DNA of 64,000 nucleotides from Aselliscus stoliczkanus (taxonomy: Eukaryota; Chordata; Mammalia; Chiroptera; Hipposideridae), in the NCBI GenBank assembly GCA_033961575.1, contig CM066736.1, positions 12,061,501-12,125,500 on the forward strand, written 5' to 3'. This document shows, in pieces, positions 35,401-45,300 of this stretch (positions are counted from its first letter, which is position 1; each line of letters opens with the position of its first letter). The notes under the pieces are model-generated. The model saw nothing but the letters and a program-made list of their open reading frames with translations. It was not told the origin of the DNA and did not search any database. A program made the position numbers and the translations under genes.

Positions 35401-38400
35401 TGCCAGTGATTGAGAAATTTACTGAAAACACCCGATTTTGTCTCATCTGTAACTACCTGTCCAAGATCATCCCCGCCTTGCAGTCCCGATGTACAAGGTT
35501 CCGATTCGGTCCCCTGACCCCTGAGCTCATGGTCCCCCGCCTGGAGCACGTCGTAGGAGAAGAGAAGTAAGTGTGTTGAAAAGCAGGAAAGGTGAGGGCC
35601 TTGGGGACTGAGTGTAGTGGTTCTGGGATGACAGGCTGGTTGACAAGTAAAGGTGATGTTTGTAAATGACCTAGCAGGGTGCCTAGTGCAGCGTCCGCTT
35701 GCTGCTGTCATTTCTTCTGGTCGTCACAATCAATCATTCTTCATAAAAGTCATTTGATTCTTCCCTCGTTTCCATTCTCCTCCCCTGGAAGCTGTCCCAG
35801 TTCCTCCTCCTCTTCTTTTGTCATTGGAAACGGCATGCTGCCAGTTCCCTTCTGCTCAGATGCCTCCAGCCTTTTTTGACTAGAAGGAAAGGTACTGAGA
35901 TATTCCATTCTGTGTAATCAGATGCCAAGCAAGTAGCCAACTTGAGCTGCTGCTTACTTGAAAGGTGGTGCTTTGGCTCTAACCACACATCTCACTAGTG
36001 CACTTTCCAGAGAACATAATTCAAAGCCAGTTGCTCAACATAGCAAGTATTGGTCCTGCGGGTCTTTCCAGACCTGGCGTGGACGGTGACCACTAATGTG
36101 AAACCATCATCCCTAAAAACCAGAGTCAATTCTTGCGCCTGTAGATCAGGAAATTATTGTTAACTCGGTCCTTCCCTTTTTTTTCTCATTGTTTCAAAAC
36201 CTCAGTCATCCCAGGCCATCTTGCTCTCTCAGTGAATGCGTGTGCTCTCAGGGGCGTCTCAATCCCCTCTGCCTATTTCCTTTCAGAGTTGATATAAGTG
36301 AAGATGGGATGAAAGCACTTGTAACTCTTTCCAGTGGAGATATGCGAAGAGCTCTAAACATTTTGCAGGTATGATGCTACTCTTGGCAAATCTCAGGTCG
36401 TTGCTACGGAATAGTTTTTCCAGAAATACATAAGTAACAGCACAGCCAATCTGTTCATTTAGAAATCTAGAACAGGTCAGACCTCTATCTCATGTGCGCG
36501 TGATCTCCCCACCACCTTTGTGTTTTGATTATTGAAAGAATCATTTGTTGCAAACAACGGGATGCTAGAGAAGGATTCTGCAACTGGAACACCGAGCAGC
36601 TGCATTCTCTGATAAAGCCAGCTCTTAGCGGTGTAGAAACAGCAGGGTTTGAGCTCTCCTGTGCCCTTGTAACATTGCTGCCTCAGCAGTTTGCTCCTGA
36701 CCTGCTTGCAACCTTGGCGGCTGCTCTGACAGTCACCGTGCTTCTCTCCCTGTCTGCACAGAGCACCAATATGGCCTTTGGGAAGGTGACAGAGGAGACA
36801 GTCTACACCTGCACAGGGCACCCTCTCAAGTCAGACATCGCCAACATTCTGGACTGGATGTTGAATCAAGACTTCACCACCGCCTACAGAAGTATCCTTT
36901 CTCGTGTGCTGCCGAAGGCAAATGGCGTGCCCAAGGCCTGAACTTGGCTCCAGGAGCCCAGGCTGCAGTCAGCGCCTACACCCTGCTGGCAAAAGGCCAT
37001 TGGCTGTGACTCTGGGCAGCATGTTGTGGGTGGAGTGGGCATTGTCTTCAGTGCCCCGAAGTTCTTCCTGAGGGGTTCTGACCTGGGTACAGCTTGGAGC
37101 CACTTCACTCCCTGGTGGAAGACACAGACCTTAGGATGGCAGATGCACTCGTTTTCAGGCAGTCTGCGTTATTCTTGTTTTGTTGTGAAATTATATAAAA
37201 GCTAGGTGTAGTGACACAAAGCCATTTGGGGCATGTGAAAGGCAGGCAGGCATTTGGCTTTGTGCTCTAGTTGACAGGTACAGCTGTCTTTTAGAAAGCC
37301 CTTATCAAAGATGAAAACGTAAGAATTGGGGTTCAACATGTGCAGTTTCAGATGGAAAGAGACCACTGTTGGCAGTAAGAGGCCTGCTTTCGAAAGTCCC
37401 TCACCAGGGTTTGGATTGTTTCCTGCAGCAGCTTTGTTCTGGAATTGTTCCCTTTGCCTTAACTGCTCCTCTAGATATCACGGAGTTGAAGACTCTAAAG
37501 GGGCTGGCACTCCATGATATCCTGACAGAGATACACTTGTTTGTGCATAGAGGTAACTTCCATTATTCCTTGGTTTAGCAGTCATGGAGGTGGCATGCTT
37601 TGTGGCGATGGGTGGTTATTAGAGAGGGACCATGAGGCTTCATTGTTGAAGCAAAGAAACAGGAATGAAGTATAAAGCTGACCCATCATTATTATTTAAA
37701 ACTTTGTTCCAAACATACTCTTTGAACCTCAAGAATTGCCGGGAAGAGAGTGGAAACTCCTGAAGGCCAACTTGATTTCCTCCAAGGGTTTGTATTTTAC
37801 AGCTCTGAGTCGTATGTTTTAAGCACATTTCTAAAAGACTATTTTTCCCAAAAGGAGAGAGGGAGATGTATCTTCATGTAAAGCAAAGCGGCCGTAACCA
37901 AACCATCTTAAGTGCCACACTTGGCTCTATCTCCTAGACAGAGAATCGATTCTCAACCTTGCCAGCACATAGGAATCAACCCCCAAACCCCCAAGACCAG
38001 TTCAGTTGGCCTTTTGTGGGGAGCCGGGCATCAGTATTTTTTCAAGCTCTCCAGGTGGTCTGTGGTACAGCCTGTTGGAGCTCGTTCATCCACAACAGCC
38101 ACCTGCACAGACACGGGTCCCTGAATGCTGGTGCCTTTACAGCCCCATTCCTAGCTGGCTGGCCGGCATGTCAACTGCCCAAGAATGTGATTAGCTCAAG
38201 CCCAGCTCTTCATTTGATTGTGGAAGCTGAGCATAAGCTGAGTTTTAAAAATCAAGTTTGTTTGTTTTAAAAACTGGGACAGAAAGCGAGAACTCGGCTT
38301 TTCAATTAGAGAGCTACCTAGTTGCTAAAAGAGCAGTGTTGATGCCTCTTGTGTGTTACGATCACTTTGGAATTGGCTCATTTGTTCTTACAGTTTCACT

Positions 38401-39749
38401 CTGAAGACTCACAAAATGGAGTGGACAAAATCTGTGACAACCTGTACAGTTGTTCTTAGTGATCTGGGGCCTCAAGAGTTTAGTGTTGCCCATCTGATGT
38501 GTTACCATCTCATACTTGGCACCTGGGACTTGGTAAATAGTAGGGAGTGACAGACCTCACTCATTGGATTTTGTTTTTCCCCCAGTTGACTTTCCATCTT
38601 CAGTTCGAATACATTTATTGACTAAAATGGCAGACATTGAGTGAGTAATTCCCAATTTGAATCTTTTTCCTCCGTTTTCCCCTGTGGGTTTGTTTCTACT
38701 TTCTTGGTTTCCACTTTTTGGTCTAAATCATTCCTGTATGGCACAGCCTAGTTTTGGGGTAGTATTGAATGAAACATGGAGAAGGGTGTGAGTTGCTTAT
38801 TTAAAGAACATGAATAAACACAAGGACAGATCAGCTTAGTTACATATTTGAGATAAAGATAAAGGCTTGGTCCACACTGGTTCTGGACTGGCTCGTTATT
38901 CAAGAGGCCTCCTTCAGTTCATACCTTTAGGTTTGGGGACCATCAGCCCTCCAGTGTTAAGGCATTTTGGCATACTAAACAATATTGGGGTGAAGTAAAC
39001 AAACGCAGTTTTCCACTTTGCCTCGTTTAATAAAGTTATTAGCACCCAGTGAAGATGACAGCTGTCATTTACGTGGCCAAAAGCATTGGGTTCAAAATAA
39101 GCTGTCAACGTAGGCCAACTCCAATTTGCCATCATTGGCTTTCAAATGTACAAATTAGGTGACTTCTTATCACTACTTTGTGAATACTGATTTTGCTTTC
39201 AATGACTTAGTCACTTAAAAGGTGATGACATGAAGTGCCAGTGTCCTGCTTTACATCCCAGAACCACAGATATGTCAACCACACTTCCCACTGAATTAAG
39301 AGGAAGGAAATCTTAATTATAGGTCTTCTCCATGTATTTTGTGGGTAAAGAAATAATCCTTAATTATATAAATTCTGCATATCTATATACAGCTAGGACA
39401 AAGTTAAGTTCAGAACAATGCAATTGATAACAATTTTTTAAACTTAATTTTTCCTCACCAGTTTGAATCAAATGTATGAGTATTTATGGCAGAGGAGCAA
39501 ATGTTAGGGGGACACATACAAGATTGATATCCAGGAAAAAATTTTATAATCTCCTGTCCTCTTTCAGCAGGTATTCTGTCTTTGATCTCTTTTGTCTTGT
39601 CAAGAGTAGCTGTCTGATACTCTATTCTTACCTTTTGTTTGGTTCCTTTTAGGTACAGACTGTCTGTTGGCACCAACGAGAAGATTCAGCTGAGTTCCCT
39701 CATTGCCGCTTTTCAAGTCACCAGAGACCTGATTGTCACAGAGGCCTAG
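29300..39749 (+). CDS. RFC5: Replication factor C subunit 5 (clamp loader), 11 coding exons
   Basis: Small AAA+ ATPase subunit of the nuclear RFC complex. The complex opens PCNA and loads it on primer-template junctions; RFC2-5 also serve the alternative loaders with RAD17, CTF18 and ATAD5. Coding exons: 29300-29364, 31152-31216, 31493-31629, 33253-33332, 33945-34018, 35407-35566, 36287-36368, 36762-36891, 37475-37552, 38586-38640, 39653-39749. They sum to 1,023 nt, 340 residues plus TAG, the length I recall for human. Walker A GPPGTGKT is at residues 60-67, Walker B LDEAD ends at 128, and the arginine-finger motif SRC is at 167-169. All junctions are GT-AG and keep frame. The N terminus differs from human by a run of six glutamines. 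All key residues are intact, so the gene should be functional. Confidence 0.98.
29960..30600 (-). mobile_element. L1 LINE 3' region, minus strand, split by a SINE
   Basis: Reverse-complement L1 end in RFC5 intron 1: TAACCATCTGAACGTGTACA, TTGCCTATTCTGGATACTTC and GGTTGAATAATATTCCATTG. The SINE at 30325-30508 interrupts it. Confidence 0.85.
30325..30508 (-). mobile_element. Ves-type tRNA SINE inside an L1, minus strand
   Basis: The minus strand reads a tRNA-Ile-like head (GGCCGGTTAGCTCAGGTGG), B box GGTTCGAACCC, a shortened body and the ACTGTTCCCCAACAAAAAG tail. The L1 words CCATTTCTTTTT and CTGTTTCTTTTTATGG flank it. Confidence 0.9.
30685..31018 (-). mobile_element. MER20 element, split by a SINE
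   Basis: Minus-strand MER20 (hAT-Charlie type): CTCAACCTCAGCATGATTGAC and CCAGTAGCACCCTCC on one side of the SINE, CTCCAGATAGCGCCAAATG and CTCTGGTTGAGGAC on the other. Confidence 0.8.
30845..30948 (+). mobile_element. Short head-only tRNA SINE inside MER20
   Basis: GGCTGGCCGAGTAGCACAGT head, GCTTGGGACGCCAGCGTCT, B box GTTTGGATCCC, GAGGGCCAGTGACACTGCCC and an A tail. GAAAAATGT occurs on both sides. Confidence 0.92.
31152..31216 (+). CDS. RFC5: RFC5 coding exon 2
   Basis: Encodes VEKYRPQTLNDLISHQDI, the conserved RFC-box start of the AAA+ domain. Acceptor TTTCAG, donor GTAAGC. Confidence 0.97.
31493..31629 (+). CDS. RFC5: RFC5 coding exon 3 (Walker A)
   Basis: Encodes LLLYGPPGTGKTSTILACA with the P-loop lysine at residue 66. 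Acceptor CTGCAG, donor GTAAAC. Confidence 0.98.
32647..33099 (-). mobile_element. Long tRNA SINE, minus strand, RFC5 intron 3
   Basis: The minus strand reads a GGACCGGCCAAGTGGTGCAG head, the long body and the CAATTCTGCAATAAAATC tail. A perfect 15-bp target duplication GTGATCTTGTTTTTT is at 32632-32646 and 33100-33114. Confidence 0.95.
33253..33332 (+). CDS. RFC5: RFC5 coding exon 4
   Basis: Encodes LNASDDRGIDIVRGPILSF, a conserved RFC motif. Donor GTAAGA. Confidence 0.98.
33945..34018 (+). CDS. RFC5: RFC5 coding exon 5 (Walker B)
   Basis: Encodes KLVILDEADAMTQDAQNALR. Acceptor CCCTAG, donor GTAAGA. Confidence 0.98.
34315..34438 (-). mobile_element. Short head-only tRNA SINE, minus strand, RFC5 intron 5
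   Basis: The minus strand reads GGGGCCGGCCGAGTGGTGCA and ends in a T-run on plus. A perfect 17-bp target duplication GAATTTGTATCTTTTGA is at 34298-34314 and 34439-34455. Confidence 0.96.
35407..35566 (+). CDS. RFC5: RFC5 coding exon 6 (arginine finger)
   Basis: Encodes FCLICNYLSKIIPALQSRC and the following FRFGPLTPEL; SRC supplies the finger to the neighbouring subunit. Donor GTAAGT. Confidence 0.98.
36287..36368 (+). CDS. RFC5: RFC5 coding exon 7
   Basis: Encodes VDISEDGMKALVTLSSGDM followed by RRALNILQ, the sensor-2 region of the lid domain. Acceptor TTTCAG, donor GTATGA. Confidence 0.97.
36762..36891 (+). CDS. RFC5: RFC5 coding exon 8
   Basis: Encodes STNMAFGKVTEETVYTCTG to TAYR. Acceptor CACAG, donor GTATCC. 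Confidence 0.97.
37475..37552 (+). CDS. RFC5: RFC5 coding exon 9
   Basis: Encodes ITELKTLKGLALHDILTEIH and LFVHR in the C-terminal collar domain. Acceptor CTCTAG, donor GTAACT. Confidence 0.97.
37948..38062. mobile_element. MER5-like fragment, RFC5 intron 9
   Basis: TCTCAACCTTGCCAGCACAT, GGGCATCAGTATTTTTTCAA and CTCTCCAGGTGGTCTGTG follow the order of a hAT-Charlie MER5-type element. Confidence 0.55.
38586..38640 (+). CDS. RFC5: RFC5 coding exon 10
   Basis: Encodes DFPSSVRIHLLTKMADI. Acceptor CCCCCAG, donor GTGAGT. Confidence 0.97.
39653..39749 (+). CDS. RFC5: RFC5 coding exon 11 with stop
   Basis: Encodes YRLSVGTNEKIQLSSLIAAF and the terminal VTEA, with stop TAG at 39747-39749. Confidence 0.98.
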
Positions 39750-40484
39750 ATACTGAGGACATTTCGCTACAGTTCTCAGGCTCAGCAGTGACTGGAGAAC
39801 AGGGGACTCCGTTACAGGATGAACTGCTGCCTGGGGCCACTGGGTGATGCTACAATCACCCCAAGTCTTGGAAAACTATTCCATGCATGGGTGGTAGGTA
39901 GGCAGACGGATATAAAGTACCTTGTTTGTGGCTGTTTGGAGCAGAGATGTACAAAACAGTTATAAGGTACCAGCTGTCTTATGGCACTGCCCACTTTTAT
40001 TTTATGGGGAGAGCAAAAAACCTTTATTTCAGCCTTAAGGCTTTTACCCTTTAGTTACCTGGATGACAGGAAATTGGCCTGCCCTATTTTGTTTCAGAAT
40101 GTAAGACATGGCCCGCATGTCTTCCAACTCAAGATAAATGAACATCGCCAAAATCGAGTATAAATATAACCTATGGCACTGTTGCTGTATCGACTTTTAG
40201 AGTAGTTGTTAATGGATTTCTGGCCAAAATTATTACACTCATAAAATGGACCCAATTCTCTGAAAAACTGGGCTTTTTATTTCTTCTCTCAAAGTAGAGG
40301 ATTTGCTAGCAGGTTCCTAAATGTGGTGTGGACAGTAGAGAAAATTTTCACTTTAAATGATGCCATTAAGGGTCAGAGATTGTACAACACTCACTTATTT
40401 AATGCAGGGAGGGCAAACGAGATTAAGCCTCACTCTAAGCCTGCCACTGCCGAAAGGCTTAGGACCTGTATACACATGTAACAA

Positions 40485-40490
40485 TTTATT
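40485..40490 (-). promoter_or_regulatory. WSB2: Candidate WSB2 poly(A) signal AATAAA
   Basis: On the minus strand AATAAA is followed by TTGTTACATGTGTATAC, which is GU-rich. It is the first AATAAA or ATTAAA I find on the minus strand below the WSB2 stop at 42211, which would give a 3' UTR of about 1.75 kb. Confidence 0.6.
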
Positions 40491-40526
40491 TTACAGCAGT
40501 TATGCTGCAATTATGTCATTCTTCGC

Positions 40527-40532
40527 AATAAA
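40527..40532 (+). promoter_or_regulatory. RFC5: RFC5 poly(A) signal AATAAA
   Basis: Canonical AATAAA followed within 10-30 bases by TTTGTTGTTGGTTGTGTT, a typical GU-rich downstream element. Confidence 0.85.
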
Positions 40533-42210
40533 AATACAGCAGCTTTGTTGTTGGTTGTGTTAACAAGTGACTCTTCTTTTCTTACCCAGTTATAAAGACA
40601 GTGACTTACTCAACTTGCATCTAAATTAACCATTTCCCCCTCTGATAGCACGGAATCAACTCTGGAGGCTGTTCTTTATAAAGGTGTCAATTCTTATACC
40701 CGCAGAAGGGAGAAGTTGCTTAATTCCAACATTCACATAGGACTCGCTCCCCAAGGACACCAGTGAGCTCTCCCCAAGGACACCAGTGAGCTTTGTAGCT
40801 AATGACTAAGTGGGGTCCCCCAGACTACACTGATTTTTTCAAGATAACCACAGAATTAAAAAATTTGCCCAATCCATTCCCAGCTGTCCTGTTGTACATT
40901 GTAAAAGTGATTATTTTTCTTAATGGAAAAAATGCAACGGAGTGCCAAAAGCTTTTCACTTTTTCCTGTCAGTGAAAGCCGTCTCGAACAGAGCTCTTTT
41001 CCTTCAGCAACAAAGGCGGCAGTGGAGACTCCTACTTTTTCAGCATGCTTTATGTTACCCTGGTCTCCATAAAACACCTATTAGGAAAGCCAAAGCATAA
41101 GATGTTGCATTTCCTTTTAAAATAATTTAAAATATATTAAACTTTCCAAAGGCAGATTTTGTTTGAGGTGTATTGATGAAAGAAATACACACCACTGAAG
41201 GAGAACAGTTAAGTACGTTTCAGGAGCTATATTTGTTGAGGGGTAGAGCTAAAACTGGCTCATTACTCCAATGAGGTGAAGCAGCAAAGTCAGACCTCGT
41301 ACGTAGGATATGGGCTGAAGTGATGACAATACCAGTCAACAATTAAGGAGACATTTTCACAACTGTTCCACTGAAGTACTATGGTTTTTAACATACCATC
41401 AAGAAAAACACGGTTGTACCTTAATATCTGTTGAGAAAACACAAATAAATATGCTAATGATGGCAAACAACTCAGCCATTTGAACAGTCATGCAATTTAG
41501 GAATACATCCTTGTGTAACCTGACAGAGGGATTTGTCATCTTCACATGCACACCACTGTTTAAAAAAAAAACAACAAAAGCCAATGATATATAGTGTCTA
41601 TCAGTCAGGAGCACAGCCTCTGGGTCACCTGTGATGAGTTAACTGAAGTGAACACCTCCTCCCAGAGACAGCTCCATGAAAACTTGGTCCTGCTGGCCAG
41701 AGGGGGGCTACAGGAAGGAAAGACCTGCCGACATCAAAGCAACTCGGACACAACAGGAGAGAACTTGAAACAATGCCACCCACCACTGCACCTGAAACAC
41801 GACAAGATCAGTACTAGGCCGAGGCCACACTTCCTAGCAGGGGGGAGTCGGAACCCGCCTGCCACTCCAGAGAGGCTCTCAAGGCCTAGTTACTCATCGA
41901 AACATCAGTAACTGCACTTTGAATCAAAACTACTAGAAAGAGTTCAGAACTGTGTATAAGTGGACTGAAGAGTTAAGAGAAGGCTCTGTGGCCGCAGAGT
42001 TGGAATCCCCTCCTCTCTGACGCACATAGGAGGAAGATCCGTGACTCGTCCACTGGAATCTGATTTTGCTACATTCTATTCACAGTCTCAAAGAGAAATT
42101 CTATTCATATTTCAATCGAAGACCAAGATGTTTGGCCCATTATTACAGCTCCTCCTTTGCCAGGAAGATTTCTCCTGCTACAAAAAAAACAAGTATGACT
42201 GTAGCCTTGC

Positions 42211-42373
42211 TTAGAAAGTCCTGTATGTGAGGAACTCTTTCATTTTCTTGGGGATTGGCAGTGCTAGCACTTGGTAGGTTGTTAGAAAACTTCGAAGGGC
42301 TTTCCGGCATAAGTGCTTCAGTGATGATAGGACCCTAGGAGCTGTCCAGAATTGGACATGACCATCCCTTGTC
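42211..42373 (-). CDS. WSB2: WSB2 coding exon 9 with SOCS box and stop
   Basis: Encodes [20 protein letters not shown] and the SOCS box to KEFLTYRTF, stop TAA at 42213-42211. Acceptor TTTCAG. Confidence 0.98.
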
Positions 42374-45300
42374 CTGAAACAAAACAGAAGGCAATGCGTG
42401 AAGACAGACGGAGGGAACAGGTTTGCACTGGGATGGATATTCATGTTTCTACTCCGACTTGCACTAGCAGGAGGCGGGAGAGTGAAATGTAACCCTGACT
42501 GATGAAATGGATGTAAAAGCTGTGGTGCTGAATAATTAAGGCTGCTGAGAGCATTATAAGAACTCCAGACACCTTTGATACCAAAGTGCTATCTCTGTCC
42601 GCACAGCCCTTCCTAAATCACACTATGAGTGCAAATGTAACAGGGAAGAGTGCCACCTGCTGAATTATAGATGGTCCCTGCCCTATAGATGGTAAGGTGG
42701 TCTCTGCCCTTGATGGTTTCCCATATACATTCTGCATCACCTTAACTTAGGCTTCTTTGCAGGCTTGGTCCATTCGCTGTCGTGAATTGTAACTCTTTAA
42801 TTACAATTAGATTAAATATTAAAAGAGTAAATGATAACCTATATTGGCAGAATATTAGAATTTTATATAATCTTGGATTTCCTTAAAGCCTTCCTCATAG
42901 GCAAGAAAATTCTAGATGCTGTCTTTCCTTACAAAGCTACATGGTATACTCAGCAGAAATTGTTGCCCATCTGTTCAGCTCACAGATACATACCCTGTGG
43001 CAATAACTCCACCATGTGGAAAAAATGTGCAGCAAAGACCATTGGTCATAGGAGCAAACGCGATTGGGGTTTTCAGTTCCAGGGCCCAGATCCTGAGGAG
43101 TCTGGACAAAAGAGAAAAGGATGTTAGCAGCTGAGCAGACCTGGGCCCAGGCCCATGGGTACTTGCAAACACTTGCTGAGGCATCACAGAGCTTTCAATA
43201 CCTGTCATCCGCCACGGTGGCAAGGTACAAGCCTTCCGGAGAGAAGCACACAGATCTCAGGGAGCTAATGTGGACATCGCTGTCGTCCATGGGGGGGTCG
43301 AGCTGGGTGTGGCTGAGGAGAAAGAAACAGGACAGGAAGCCTGGAGGGATGGCTCCCCTCCATCCTTTATCTTCATCCCCAGGCAGGAGGCCAAAATACC
43401 CTGACTATGAAAAGGCTCAAATCGGGGCTGCCGAGTGGTTCAGTTGGTTAAGAGCATGAGCTCTAAACAACAGGGTTGCCGGTTTGATTCCCATACGGGC
43501 CAGTAAGCTGTGCCTGAGCTGAGCTGCCAACAGGTAGCAGGCTTGCTCAGCTGGTGAGAGAAAGTGCTCCTAAACAAGGTTGCTGGTTTGACTCCCGCAT
43601 GGGACGGTGGCTACACCCACCCGCAACTAAGATTGAACACAGCACCTTGAGCTGAACTGTCGACGGGTAACCAGATGGCGACTGGACTTGGGAACTGAGC
43701 TAGCTGCGCCCCCCACAACTAAGATTGAAGGACAATTTGGCTGTTCCCCTCCTGCAATTTCCCCCCCCACCCCCCGCAAAGAAAGAAGGTAACACCTAAA
43801 AAAAAAAAAAACAAAGGCTCAAATCGCATCTTGTACCCCCTATGGAAAAGCTAGGGATTTGCAGACTAGTAAAGGAGATTGGGAAAAAGTGCATTTCCTA
43901 AGGCTCCCAGTGTCTTGTGAAGGGGGCTGAAAGGTTAAGAACACTCCCTGTACTAGTTTCTTTTTTTTTTTTAATTTTATTTATTTATTTTTTCGAGGGC
44001 AGTGTCACCAGCCCTCATATGTGGGACCCAAACCGGGGCCACTGGCTTCCCAGGCCAGCTCCTAACCACTGCACCACTCGGCCGGCCCCCTGTACTAGTT
44101 TCTTTATGCAAAGTAGGTCAGCCCTCACTTTCATGCCACAGTGCAAACTGAAAGTCTTTTTTAGGCTAAGATACATAATTATAGGACTACCTAGTCTTTG
44201 CTTCATCAAACAACAAAGATAAAGGGGAAAAAGTAGACCAGATTTGAGAGAACATGAAAATTCATTCTGGAAATAACAGTTTCGATATGAGGATCATTCT
44301 GAACTTGTTACTATAGTTATTAGTAAATGGAAAGAAAGAGTCACTTTGAGGTTTCTTAACACTGAATCCAGAGACATACACACAGCCTCCTACCTCAGGA
44401 CACTTGAAGGTACTTGGTTCCAATTTGAGAACTTAATTGACAAGGAAACGCTCCTGCACCCCAGCTTTAGAATAAGCATTGAGTCCACTGTGTCTTTTGC
44501 CCAGGCTGCCCCCTCCTGTGCCCCTGACTCTAAAAGGGACATGTCTAACCCAAGGCAGGTTTCTCATTAGTCACCCCAAAGTCGTAAGCAAGGGTTCGGT
44601 CCTTACTGGAGTGACCTCAGCCTCTCGCCAGTGTAGGGGTCCCACATGATCACGTCGGTATCGTAAGAAGCCGTGACAAGCAAGGCAGAGTCCGGGGAGA
44701 AATCACAAGACACGACACTGCTTTGGTGGCCCTCTAGCTTCCGGATTAACGTGTAGGACCGCATGCTCCATAGAAAGACCTGTGGAAAGTAACAGGAGCC
44801 TGGTGAGGGGTGGAAGTAAAGTGCTTGGGATGAGAACAGTGAGTGAAAGGCACAGCCACATCCTCTTCGGGCCCTGTGGCCAGGTAAAGCCAAGTTCCAA
44901 TCCCCTTTTCTACGGATCTTCCAGAACGAATCATAGACAGGCTTAAATAAAGTAACAGGTCTGACTTTTGGAGGTGCTTAACTGATGGACATGATCAGGG
45001 GTCGGCAAATTGCAGCCCGAGAGCCACGAGGCTCTTTGGGTACGTTCCATCTCAAAACCTGGAAGAGCCAATCCTGTCCCTCACAACAAATTAAAAATTA
45101 TTCGAGAGCCATAAATATATTGTTACATAATCCCCACTATGTGAATAATATCCTGGAAAAAAAAAAATTTTTTTTTTTTTTTTGAGGGCAGTGTCACTGG
45201 CCCTCATATGTGGGACCCGAACCGGGGCCGCTGGCGTCCCAAGCCAGCTCTTAACCACCGCGCCACTCGGCTGGCCCCTGAAAAATTTTATAAATGAAAC

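Larger units (their letters stand above)
39750..40555 (+). other. RFC5: RFC5 3' UTR
   Basis: From the stop at 39749 to a cleavage region after the AATAAA at 40527-40532. The end is inferred from the signal and the GT-rich stretch just after it. Confidence 0.75.
40465..42210 (-). other. WSB2: WSB2 3' UTR (inferred extent)
   Basis: Sequence from the WSB2 stop to the candidate poly(A) site. It is free of SINEs, as expected for a retained untranslated region. Its far end overlaps the RFC5 3' UTR on the other strand. Confidence 0.6.
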
